From: Flavobacteriaceae bacterium UBA3591
GTDB taxonomy: Bacteria; Bacteroidota; Bacteroidia; Flavobacteriales; Flavobacteriaceae
Assembly: GCA_002375695.1 (NCBI GenBank)
Contig: DFMO01000003.1
Span: 424,367 to 488,366 of the forward strand
DNA: 64,000 nucleotides
Direction of reading: 5' to 3'
The translations under genes were made by a program, and so were the position numbers. Shown piece after piece: positions 8,569-16,379 of this stretch. The notes under the pieces were generated by a model. The model was not told the DNA's origin. It saw nothing but the letters and a program-made list of their open reading frames with translations, and made no database searches. Numbering within the stretch: the stretch's first letter is position 1; every line of letters starts with the position of its first letter.

Positions 8569-9492
8569 ATGAGCAAACTCGTAATTGTTGGCACTGTTGC
8601 CTTTGACGCTATTGAAACCCCTTTCGGAAAAACAGATAAAATCCTTGGCGGTGCCGCTACCTATATAGGTTTGGCTGCCTCTCAGTTTAACGTTGATGGC
8701 GCTATAGTTTCCATTGTAGGGGGCGATTTCCCCAAAGAAGACCTTAAAATGCTAGAAGAAAACGGAATGGATATTTCTGGCTTGGAAATAGTAGAAGATG
8801 GAAAAACCTTCTTTTGGAGTGGAAAATATCACAATGATATGAACACCCGCGACACTTTGATAACCGATTTAAATGTGCTTGCCGATTTCAACCCAAAAGT
8901 TCCCGAGGGCTATCGCGATGCCGAAGTGGTCATGTTAGGAAACTTGCATCCGCTCGTCCAATTAGGGGTAATTGAACAGATGAATTCACCAAAATTGATA
9001 GTGTTAGACACCATGAACTTTTGGATGGATAGCGCTTTAGAAGATTTGATGAAAGTAATTGCCAAAGTAGATGTAATTACTATTAATGATGAGGAGGCTA
9101 GACAACTATCTGGAGAATATTCTTTAGTTAATGCGGCTAAAAAAATCATGGAAATGGGACCAAATTATGTGGTGATTAAAAAAGGAGAACACGGGGCTTT
9201 ACTTTTTGATGACGACGATGTGTTTTATGCGCCTGCAATGCCATTGCGTGAGGTTTTTGACCCTACTGGAGCAGGAGATACCTTTGCTGGAGGATTTACA
9301 GGCTATTTAGCGAGAACAGGCGACTATAGTTATGAAAATATGAAAAATGCTGTTATTAATGGATCGGCGCTCGCTTCTTTTTGTGTAGAAAAGTTTGGAC
9401 CAGAACGACTATTGAGTTTAGAAAAAGCAGATGTGCATCAACGCATTCAACAATTTAAAAGCTTAACCCAATTTGATATTAAATTAACCTAA
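8569..9492 (+). CDS. PfkB-family carbohydrate/nucleoside kinase
   Basis: Cytosolic kinase of the ribokinase (PfkB) family, 307 residues. Visible are the N-terminal substrate region ILGGAATYIGLAAS, the conserved TINDEEARQL block and the C-terminal signature DPTGAGDTFAGGF with the catalytic Asp and anion hole. The substrate cannot be named; sugars or nucleosides are both possible. It lies 89 nt upstream of a PurF-like gene, hinting at ribose or nucleoside phosphate metabolism. A terminator follows it. Confidence 0.88.
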   Translation: MSKLVIVGTVAFDAIETPFGKTDKILGGAATYIGLAASQFNVDGAIVSIVGGDFPKEDLKMLEENGMDISGLEIVEDGKTFFWSGKYHNDMNTRDTLITDLNVLADFNPKVPEGYRDAEVVMLGNLHPLVQLGVIEQMNSPKLIVLDTMNFWMDSALEDLMKVIAKVDVITINDEEARQLSGEYSLVNAAKKIMEMGPNYVVIKKGEHGALLFDDDDVFYAPAMPLREVFDPTGAGDTFAGGFTGYLARTGDYSYENMKNAVINGSALASFCVEKFGPERLLSLEKADVHQRIQQFKSLTQFDIKLT

Positions 9493-9496
9493 CTAT

Positions 9497-9523
9497 GCGC
9501 CCTGAATTTTCGGGGCGTTTTTT
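9497..9523 (+). terminator. Terminator after the PfkB kinase gene
   Basis: CGCCCTGA pairs with TCGGGGCG (one G-T pair) followed by TTTTTT, a few nucleotides after the stop at 9492. It implies that the PurF-like gene downstream has its own promoter or relies on read-through. Confidence 0.75.
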
Positions 9524-9581
9524 GTTTAATTACGTTGTAAACCTAACTATAAATATATATTCTAATTAATTATTTTATCTA

Positions 9582-11480
9582 ATGAGCGACGCTTTAAAAC
9601 ACGAATGCGGAATTGCCATGGTAAGGCTGTTAAAACCTTTGGAATATTACAAAGAAAAATACGGCACAGCTTTTTACGGGGTGAATAAAATGTATTTAAT
9701 GATGGAAAAGCAGCACAATCGCGGCCAAGATGGTGCAGGCTTTGCCAGTATTAAGATGGATGTAAATCCTGGTGAGCGCTATATAAGTAGGGTACGCTCA
9801 AATGCCTCGCAGCCTATACAGGATATCTTTTCGCAGATAAATGAACGTATAAACTTAGAGTTTATACAGCATCCTGAATACAAAAACGATGTTGCAGCTC
9901 AGAAAAAAAATATCCCTTATATAGGTGAAGTGTTTTTAGGTCACGTTCGTTACGGCACTTTTGGATTAAATAGTGTTGAAAATGTGCACCCTTTTCTTCG
10001 CCAAAACAACTGGATGCACCGTAATTTAATAATTGCGGGTAATTTTAATATGACCAATACCAATGAGCTTTTTGACAATTTAATAAAGCTCGGGATGCAC
10101 CCGAAAGAAAAGGCCGATACTGTAACGGTAATGGAAAAAATAGGTCATTTTTTAGATGATGCCGTTAGAAAACTTTATAAAAAAGCCAAGGCAAAAGGTT
10201 TAAGTAAACAAGAAGCTTCACCTTATATTGCCAAACATTTAAATATTGCTAAAATTTTACGCAAGTCGGCGTCAGATTGGGATGGTGGTTATGCTATGGC
10301 GGGTTTGCTTGGGCACGGAGATGCTTTTGTATTACGCGATCCAGCTGGTATTCGTCCTGCATATTATTACCAAGATGATGAGGTAATTGTTGTAGCTTCA
10401 GAACGCCCGGCAATTCAAACTGTTTTTAATGTTCCGTTTGAATCAGTAAACGAATTAGAACCTGGGCACGCCATAATTATCGAGAAAAACGGTAAAGTGA
10501 AATTATCAGAAATTTTGGCGCCTTTAGAAAGAAAATCCTGTTCTTTTGAGCGTATTTATTTCTCACGCGGAAGCGATGCCGAAATCTATCAAGAACGAAA
10601 AATGCTTGGTAAATTGGTAATGCCGAAAGTTTTAGAGTCGATAGATCACGATACCGAAAATTCTGTTTTCTCATTTATTCCTAACACTGCCGAAACTTCA
10701 TTTTACGGAATGCTCGAAGCGGCACAAGACGAATTAAACAAACAGAAAAATGAAGCTATTTTAAACGAAAAAAATAGTTTGACAGACGCTCGTCTTCAAC
10801 AAATACAAGCGCATAAAATAAGAACAGAAAAAATTGCTATCAAGGATGTTAAATTAAGAACATTTATCACCGATGATAGCAGTAGAGACGATTTGGTTGC
10901 ACACGTGTACGATGTTACCTATGGTGTTGTTAAACCCAATGATAATCTAGTAATTATAGACGACAGTATTGTACGCGGTACAACACTTAAAAAGAGTATT
11001 TTAAAAATGCTCGACAGGCTTAACCCCAAGCAAATTGTAGTGGTGTCTTCTGCACCGCAAATACGCTATCCAGACTGCTATGGTATAGATATGGCACGTT
11101 TAGAAGACTTGGTTGCCTTTCAGGCAGCACTCGCGCTTCATCGCGATAGAGGCACTTACAATGTTGTAGAAGAAATTTACGATAAATGTAAGCAGCAACT
11201 TGCAATTGAAGACGCTGCAGTAATAAATCATGTGAAAGATTTATACGCACCGTTTAGCGATGAAGAAATTTCAGATAAAATTGCCGAAATTATTAGCGAA
11301 GAAGGTATAAGTGCCAAAGTAAAAATAATCTTCCAATCTGTAGACGACTTGCACGTGGCTTGTCCTAAAAATTTAGGAGATTGGTATTTTACAGGTAATT
11401 ATCCAACTGCTGGTGGAAACCGAGTTGTGAATAGAGCATACATCAATTTTTACGAAGGAAACCCAGAACGCGCATATTAA
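9582..11480 (+). CDS. Amidophosphoribosyltransferase-like protein (long PurF variant)
   Basis: Class II glutamine amidotransferase joined to a phosphoribosyltransferase, 632 residues. Cys9 in KHECGIAM would be the N-terminal nucleophile after removal of an 8-residue propeptide. The glutaminase half carries GHVRYGTFG, NVHPF and RDPAGIRP. The C-terminal half has the PRPP loop VIIDDSIVRGTT. It is well over the ~470-500 residues usual for PurF, with extra sequence between residues ~180-220 and ~390-430, and the glutaminase motifs are atypical (GNFNMTN where HNGxLxN is usual). It may be a paralogue with a changed role rather than the first purine enzyme itself. Confidence 0.85.
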   Translation: MSDALKHECGIAMVRLLKPLEYYKEKYGTAFYGVNKMYLMMEKQHNRGQDGAGFASIKMDVNPGERYISRVRSNASQPIQDIFSQINERINLEFIQHPEYKNDVAAQKKNIPYIGEVFLGHVRYGTFGLNSVENVHPFLRQNNWMHRNLIIAGNFNMTNTNELFDNLIKLGMHPKEKADTVTVMEKIGHFLDDAVRKLYKKAKAKGLSKQEASPYIAKHLNIAKILRKSASDWDGGYAMAGLLGHGDAFVLRDPAGIRPAYYYQDDEVIVVASERPAIQTVFNVPFESVNELEPGHAIIIEKNGKVKLSEILAPLERKSCSFERIYFSRGSDAEIYQERKMLGKLVMPKVLESIDHDTENSVFSFIPNTAETSFYGMLEAAQDELNKQKNEAILNEKNSLTDARLQQIQAHKIRTEKIAIKDVKLRTFITDDSSRDDLVAHVYDVTYGVVKPNDNLVIIDDSIVRGTTLKKSILKMLDRLNPKQIVVVSSAPQIRYPDCYGIDMARLEDLVAFQAALALHRDRGTYNVVEEIYDKCKQQLAIEDAAVINHVKDLYAPFSDEEISDKIAEIISEEGISAKVKIIFQSVDDLHVACPKNLGDWYFTGNYPTAGGNRVVNRAYINFYEGNPERAY

Positions 11481-11579
11481 ATTAGAGTTAATGTTATTTG
11501 CAAGATGCATTTAATCGGAAAGCGCTCTCACTTTATCGAAAAATATTGATTTTCATATAATTACTGAAAAAAGTTGAAT

Positions 11580-11679
11580 TATATTTGAACTTACCATATG
11601 ACGTAAGTAGGTTAGGTCTATGGTAAGATTTGGGGCAAAAAAGGTAGGTGAAAGCCTGCCTTTTTTCATGCGCCAAATC
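11580..11679 (+). ncRNA. Candidate ~75-nt structured RNA, copy A
   Basis: A -7 box TATATTTG (11580-11587) is followed after 4 nt by a hairpin (CTTACCATA and TATGGTAAG, 11590-11627) whose loop holds TAAGTAGGTTA. Next comes a long stem: GATTTGGGGC with GCGCCAAATC at the base, and AAAAAAGGTAGG with CCTGCCTTTTTT at the tip, which looks like an intrinsic terminator. Termination in the T-run would give an RNA from about 11592 to 11666. Copy B shares the layout with a different but still paired tip. The -33 region is weak (TTTC, 25 nt upstream). Confidence 0.5.
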
Positions 11680-11812
11680 TAAAACGGGGTGGCGAGCCTC
11701 CGAAGTTGTTTGCTTATTTCCGAAGTTTTTTTTCGAGCCGTTTTTCCTTTCTTCCTGTGAAAGCCTGCCTTTTTTCATGCTTCAAATCGAAAACGGGGTG
11801 GTGTGATGCTAA
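11654..11812 (+). repeat. Two-unit tandem repeat (~109 bp) attached to copy A
   Basis: The right arm of the copy A hairpin and its downstream sequence (GCCTGCCTTTTTTCATG, then CGGGGTGG) recur at 109-bp spacing, at 11654 and 11763. The second unit is degenerate and ends near 11812. Confidence 0.75.
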
Positions 11813-12020
11813 AGTAATCGTAGTTTAAAACATCAACGCTCAAGGCAACTGTTGAATGTTGATAAATTAATTTAACCCCCGAAAAACGAACTGTTAAAAA
11901 ATTAACAATTGAGGTGTGCATAGATACCGAAAGACCAGTATTATATCCTTTCAACGAAAAAACAGGTAATTCGTCTAAAAGCATAATTTTGAACGATTTA
12001 ATGCTATATCTTTGATACAT
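11775..12020 (-). pseudogene. Possible decayed gene fragment
   Basis: An 81-codon minus-strand frame with gene-like codon use in its first ~70 codons (for example MLLDELPVFSLKGYNTG) but whose last residues come from the copy A repeat. Its start overlaps the -7 box of copy B. No recognisable domain. It could be the 5' part of a gene truncated by repeat insertion, or chance. Confidence 0.25.
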
Positions 12021-12106
12021 ACCATTAGCATAAGTAGGTTAAGTTCATGGTAGATTTGGGGCAAAAAAAGACAAACGATAGTTTGTCTTTTTTTATGCGC
12101 CAAATT
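12007..12106 (+). ncRNA. Candidate ~75-nt structured RNA, copy B
   Basis: A perfect -7 box TATCTTTG (12007-12014) is followed after 5 nt by TACCAT pairing with ATGGTA (12020-12052), with TAAGTAGGTTA in the loop as in copy A. Then GATTTGGGGC pairs with GCGCCAAATT, enclosing AAAAAAAGACAAAC, a GATA loop and GTTTGTCTTTTTTT. Predicted RNA about 12020-12094. Compared with copy A the tip sequence is different but fully paired, which is covariation. A TTTG lies 15 nt upstream of the -7 box, slightly short of the usual spacing. Confidence 0.5.
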
Positions 12107-12346
12107 GAAACTGGGGTGGCGAGCCTCCGCTATTTTTTATTATTTCCGAAGGTTTTTTCGAGCCGTTTTATTTTTCTCGCGACTATCGTTTGTCTTTTTT
12201 TATGCGCCAAATTGAAACTGGGGTGGCGAGCCTCCGCTATTTTTTATTATTTCCGAAGGTTTTTCGAGCCGTTTTATTTTTCTCGCGACTATCGTTTGTC
12301 TTTTTTTATGCGCCAAATTGAAATTTGGGGTGGCGAGTTTCCGAGA
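12081..12346 (+). repeat. Tandem repeat, three units of ~107 bp
   Basis: Units start with GTTTGTCTTTTTTTATGCGC at 12081, 12188 and 12294 (spacing 107 and 106 bp; one T differs in a T-run). Each continues GGGGTGGCGAG and, in the first two, CCGAAGG, a T-run and CGAGCCGTTTTA. The third is cut short at about 12346. In units 2 and 3 the 5-nt loop sequence before the arm is inverted (ACTATC instead of CGATA). Confidence 0.85.
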
Positions 12347-12394
12347 TTGTTTTCATATTTTTAAACTAGCTAATTCAATATTACATCACAAAAA

Positions 12395-12422
12395 AAATCC
12401 GAAGCCAAAAGACTTCGGATTT
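12395..12422 (-). terminator. Terminator of sod
   Basis: AAATCCGAAG pairs perfectly with CTTCGGATTT across an 8-nt loop; on the minus strand it is followed by a run of T (12391-12397 read as A on plus). It lies just after the sod stop. Confidence 0.85.
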
Positions 12423-12446
12423 AGTTAAAATCGCTCTTAGATTTTA

Positions 12447-13055
12447 TTATTTATTGTTGGCGTAGTTTTTAGAAACTTCGTCCCAATTCACCACATTCCA
12501 AAACGCCCCAACATAGTCTGGACGCTTATTTTGGTATTTTAAGTAATATGCGTGTTCCCAAACGTCTAACCCTAAAATTGGAGTTCCGCCGCAGCCTACG
12601 TTTGGCATTAATGGGTTATCTTGGTTTGGTGTTGAGCATACTTCAACTTTACCACCTTTGTGAACGCAAAGCCAAGCCCAACCCGATCCAAACTGTGTTT
12701 TTGCGGCATTGCTAAACTTTTCTTTAAATGCGTCAAAACTTCCAAAGGCGTCATCAATAGCTTGGGCCAATTCGCCAGAAGGCTTTCCACCACCATTTGG
12801 AGACATTACTTTCCAAAATAAAGAGTGATTGTAAAATCCGCCACCATTGTTTCTAACAGCTTTGTTGTCCATATCTAGATTTTTTAAAATATCTTCAATA
12901 GACTTTCCTTCCATATTTGTACCTTCAATGGCCGAATTTAAATTATTGGTATAACCTTGATGGTGTTTTCCATGATGAATTTCCATGGTTTGAGCATCAA
13001 TATTTGGTTCTAATGCATCGTGTGCATACGGTAACTTTGGTAATTCGAATGACAT
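12447..13055 (-). CDS. sod: Superoxide dismutase (Mn/Fe family)
   Basis: Converts superoxide to hydrogen peroxide and oxygen. The 202-residue protein starts MSFELPKLPYAHDALEP and carries the metal ligands in the family motifs: His in MEIHHGKHHQ, His in GGGFYNHSLFW, and Asp and His in LDVWEHAYYL. Mn and Fe forms cannot be separated reliably by eye. An upstream in-frame start at 13097 lies inside a -7 box and was rejected. It is a single gene with its own promoter and terminator, divergent from the AddA-like gene. Confidence 0.95.
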   Translation of the reverse strand: MSFELPKLPYAHDALEPNIDAQTMEIHHGKHHQGYTNNLNSAIEGTNMEGKSIEDILKNLDMDNKAVRNNGGGFYNHSLFWKVMSPNGGGKPSGELAQAIDDAFGSFDAFKEKFSNAAKTQFGSGWAWLCVHKGGKVEVCSTPNQDNPLMPNVGCGGTPILGLDVWEHAYYLKYQNKRPDYVGAFWNVVNWDEVSKNYANNK

Positions 13056-13094
13056 AATTATATAGTTTTTTAATCGGTTACTAATAAATTCACC

Positions 13095-13102
13095 CAAATT
13101 TA
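13095..13102 (-). promoter_or_regulatory. -7 promoter box for sod
   Basis: Minus strand reads TAAATTTG, matching TAnnTTTG, about 40 nt before the sod ATG. It supports the start at 13055. Confidence 0.45.
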
Positions 13103-13125
13103 AGCAAACTATTACCTATTATGTG

Positions 13126-13183
13126 TTATAGCTTTTATAAGATTTCTATTTCAGTATAGATTATTTTTATGCTGAAGCTATAA
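13126..13183. promoter_or_regulatory. Inverted repeat between sod and the AddA-like gene
   Basis: TTATAGCTT (13126-13134) and AAGCTATAA (13175-13183) are a perfect 9-bp inverted repeat; inside it CAGTATA and TATGCTG form a second pair with one mismatch. It could be an operator or a hairpin in the 5' leader of the helicase gene. Confidence 0.35.
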
Positions 13184-13214
13184 AAAATGTATTTTAGTAC
13201 AAAATGTAGACTTT

Positions 13215-16200
13215 TTGAAAAATAAAACTAGCTTTTCGATATACAATGCCGCCGCTGGGAGTGGTAAAACCTTTACGCTTGTAAAAGAATTTTTAAAGCA
13301 GTTATTTACTGTAAAAAACGATGATTATTACAAGCATCTTTTGGCTATTACTTTTACAAATAAAGCGGTTGCCGAAATGAAACAACGTATTGTTGAAACA
13401 CTAATCGCTTTTAGTGAACACGACAAAACACAGCAATCTTTACCAATGCTCTCCATCATTGCCGATGAAACAGGTGTTGAGATTGATAAAATAAAAGCAC
13501 GCTCTACAAGAATTTTAAAAAATTTACTCCATAATTATGCGGCATTAAGTGTTGAAACCATAGACAGTTTCAATCACAGACTAATTAGAACATTTGCGCG
13601 CGATTTAAAATTAGCAACCAATTTTGAAGTTACGCTGGATATTGACGAACTCTTGGGCGAAGCGGTAGATTTGCTTTTAAGCAAAGCGGGTGAAAATAAA
13701 GAAATAACAAAAGTATTGTTAGATTTTGCTTTGGAAAAAACCGATGATGACAAATCGTGGGATATTAGTAGAGATATTGCTAAAGCTGCAAAGTTGCTTT
13801 TTAGTGAAAATGATGCTAAATACGTTTCAAATTTAAAGAGGAAGTCTTTAGACGATTTTTTACAGTTTAAAAAACAGTTGCTTAACAAAAAGAAAAATCT
13901 ATCTAAGACAATTAATGAACGAGCTACCCAAACGCTGAAACTTATTGAAGATAGCGGCTTGGAACACTCAGATTTTTCGAGAAAAACATTGCCAAATCAT
14001 TTTTTAAAACTTCAATCGGGGAATTACAATGTTTACAACAATAAGCTTCAAGAAAACCTTGAAAATAACAAAGCATTGTACAAAGTAAAAGAAGCATTAC
14101 ATATTGTTGAAGCAATAGAAAGCATTACGCCTACGCTACTCGCCAATTATATTGAAATAAAAAACCTAGTTGGCGAGTATAATTTGTACAACGCTATTTT
14201 AAGAAATATTACGCCCCTTTCGGTGATAAATCTTGTTAATCAAGAAATTGAAGCAATAAAAAACGACAAGAATATTTTCCCGATTTCAGAATTTAACTCC
14301 CTTATAAATACTGAAATTAGAGATCAACCAGCTCCTTTTATTTATGAAAGATTGGGGGAAAACTACAGACACTTTTTTATTGACGAATTTCAAGATACTT
14401 CAAAATTGCAGTGGGATAATTTAATTCCATTAATAGATAATGCCTTGTCGCAGCAGTTAGAAAATTCGTTTGGGAACCTGCTTTTAGTTGGCGATGCAAA
14501 ACAATCTATTTACAGATGGCGTGGCGGACTGCCCGAGCAGTTTATAGATTTGTATAATGACGAGAATCCCTTTCATCGCGAAAAGGAAGTCTTTGCGTTA
14601 GACACAAACTTTAGAAGTTGCGAAGAAATAATAAATTTTAATAATGACTTTTTCAGTTATATTTCAACTTATTTAGACGATGAAAATCATCAAAAACTTT
14701 ACCGCGAAGGCAATCGGCAAAAATGTAACACCAAGAAAAATGGTTACGTAAGGCTGGAATTTGTTGAAAAGCAAAAAAAAGCGGAGAGAATCACCGCCTA
14801 TTCACAGCTCGCCTTGGAGGCAATAATCAGTTCAAAAGAGAAGGGTTTTTCTGAAAGTGATATTTGTATTCTTACTCGTACCACCGCCGATGGTATCGCG
14901 CTAAGTACGTATTTAATGGAGCGCGGAATTTCGGTTATTTCTTCAGAAACACTACTATTACAATCTTCGCCAATAGTACAAATTTTAGTTTTTGCTTTAC
15001 AACTTTGCTTAAACCCGAAGAATGACGAAGCCAAAATTAATTTATTGAATTTGCTTTATGACCAACAGGATATTTCCGAAGATAAACACACGTTTTTTAC
15101 AAGGTTTTTAAATACTTCAGAAACACAATTCGCACAAATTTTAAAAGAATTCAATATTGAATTTTCACTTTTAGAAATGCGTTCAAAATCACTTTTTGAA
15201 GCTTTTGAATACTGCATTGAAAAATTTACACTCGCGCCAGCGGCAGATGCTTATTTGTTTGGCTTTATGGATTTGGTTTTTGAATTTCAACAGCAACCAG
15301 AACCCGATAAAATTTCGTTTTTAGATTTTTGGGAAACCAAGAAAGAAAAGGCTTCAATTCCTGCAAATGAAGGGACAAACGCCGTGCAACTAATGACAAT
15401 TCACAAAGCCAAGGGATTGGAGTTTCCAATTGTTATTTTTCCGTTTGCCGATATTAATATAACCACCGCAAAGAACGATCAATTGTGGTATCCATTGCAG
15501 GATGAGGATTTTAAGTTTGAAGAGGCCCAAATAAATTTTAATGCAAATTTAAATAATTATGGCAATGTTGGTCAAGAAATGTATGCCAATCACAAACGTC
15601 AATTGGAATTAGACAATGTTAATTTGCTATATGTAACTTTTACCCGAGCGGTTGAAAAATTGTATGTTTTTGCTGAAATGCCAACCGAATTAAAAAGCGA
15701 AAATCCCACCACCTACAACCAACTTTTTATGCAGTTTTTAAAGCATAAAAATATATGGAACAATAATCAATTATTTTACGAATTTGGAAACGATTTGGAA
15801 AAAACTTCGATTAAAAAAGAAGTGGTTTTACAGCAGGAACCACTTTATTTTTCATCAAACCCCGATAAACACGGGATGAAAATAATTCCTACAGAGAAAA
15901 ATAGATTAGATGAAGAAACAATAGCAGCTATTACAGCGGGAAATTTATTGCATAATACCATGGCACAAATAAAGGACAAAACTGATGTTGAAATAGTTTT
16001 AACAAAATTAAAAACGCGAGCAATTATCCCCGAAGCCGAATTTGAGCAATTGAATAATACAATACTTCGCATCGTAAATCATCCAGAATTGCAGCCGTTT
16101 TTTAACGGGTCTGGCACTGTGTATAACGAGCGTAATATTTTAACCGAAAATGGCTTGGTTTTAAGGCCCGATAGAATTAATATTTCAAACACAAATAAGG

Positions 16201-16355
16201 CTACTGTAATAGATTATAAAACAGGGAATCCTAATGTTTGGCATCACGACCAATTAATTGAATATGCAAATGCTTTAAACGCGATGGGCTTTAAAGTAGT
16301 TGAAAAAATACTTATATATAGTAGTGAAGAGAAAATAGTAATAAATAAAGCTTAA
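13215..16355 (+). CDS. UvrD-type helicase-nuclease, AddA-like
   Basis: Large 1046-residue superfamily 1A DNA helicase, probably the AddA-like half of a double-strand-break repair enzyme. Motifs in order: Walker A AAAGSGKT (res. 12-19), TFTNKAVAEM, motif II DEFQDTS, motif III VGDAKQSIYRWRGG, TNFRS, MTIHKAKGLEFP and LLYVTFTRA. The C terminus has VIDYKTG, the conserved core of a RecB-type PD-(D/E)xK nuclease. The start is a TTG at 13215: there is no in-frame ATG between the upstream stop and Walker A. The AddB-like partner lies at 19160, two genes away. Confidence 0.88.
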   Translation: MKNKTSFSIYNAAAGSGKTFTLVKEFLKQLFTVKNDDYYKHLLAITFTNKAVAEMKQRIVETLIAFSEHDKTQQSLPMLSIIADETGVEIDKIKARSTRILKNLLHNYAALSVETIDSFNHRLIRTFARDLKLATNFEVTLDIDELLGEAVDLLLSKAGENKEITKVLLDFALEKTDDDKSWDISRDIAKAAKLLFSENDAKYVSNLKRKSLDDFLQFKKQLLNKKKNLSKTINERATQTLKLIEDSGLEHSDFSRKTLPNHFLKLQSGNYNVYNNKLQENLENNKALYKVKEALHIVEAIESITPTLLANYIEIKNLVGEYNLYNAILRNITPLSVINLVNQEIEAIKNDKNIFPISEFNSLINTEIRDQPAPFIYERLGENYRHFFIDEFQDTSKLQWDNLIPLIDNALSQQLENSFGNLLLVGDAKQSIYRWRGGLPEQFIDLYNDENPFHREKEVFALDTNFRSCEEIINFNNDFFSYISTYLDDENHQKLYREGNRQKCNTKKNGYVRLEFVEKQKKAERITAYSQLALEAIISSKEKGFSESDICILTRTTADGIALSTYLMERGISVISSETLLLQSSPIVQILVFALQLCLNPKNDEAKINLLNLLYDQQDISEDKHTFFTRFLNTSETQFAQILKEFNIEFSLLEMRSKSLFEAFEYCIEKFTLAPAADAYLFGFMDLVFEFQQQPEPDKISFLDFWETKKEKASIPANEGTNAVQLMTIHKAKGLEFPIVIFPFADINITTAKNDQLWYPLQDEDFKFEEAQINFNANLNNYGNVGQEMYANHKRQLELDNVNLLYVTFTRAVEKLYVFAEMPTELKSENPTTYNQLFMQFLKHKNIWNNNQLFYEFGNDLEKTSIKKEVVLQQEPLYFSSNPDKHGMKIIPTEKNRLDEETIAAITAGNLLHNTMAQIKDKTDVEIVLTKLKTRAIIPEAEFEQLNNTILRIVNHPELQPFFNGSGTVYNERNILTENGLVLRPDRINISNTNKATVIDYKTGNPNVWHHDQLIEYANALNAMGFKVVEKILIYSSEEKIVINKA

Positions 16356-16379
16356 TTTTGAGCTTTAAAAAAATAGATT

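Larger units (their letters stand above)
11481..12446. other. 966-bp region without a convincing gene
   Basis: Between the PurF-like gene and sod the strand composition is repeat-driven. It holds two related structured elements with -7 boxes (11580-11679 and 12007-12106), tandem repeats attached to each, an open minus-strand stretch that may be a decayed gene (11775-12020) and the sod terminator. Other open frames there run across repeats and are not credible. Confidence 0.8.

Noticed and set aside
11533..11778. 81-codon minus-strand frame across copy A
   Set aside because: Made of hairpin and repeat sequence; basic low-complexity product with no protein-like features.
12047..12364. 105-codon plus-strand frame over the tandem repeats
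   Set aside because: The repeat spacing (107 and 106 bp) is not a multiple of three, so the same repeat is translated in different frames; the frame also begins inside the hairpin element.
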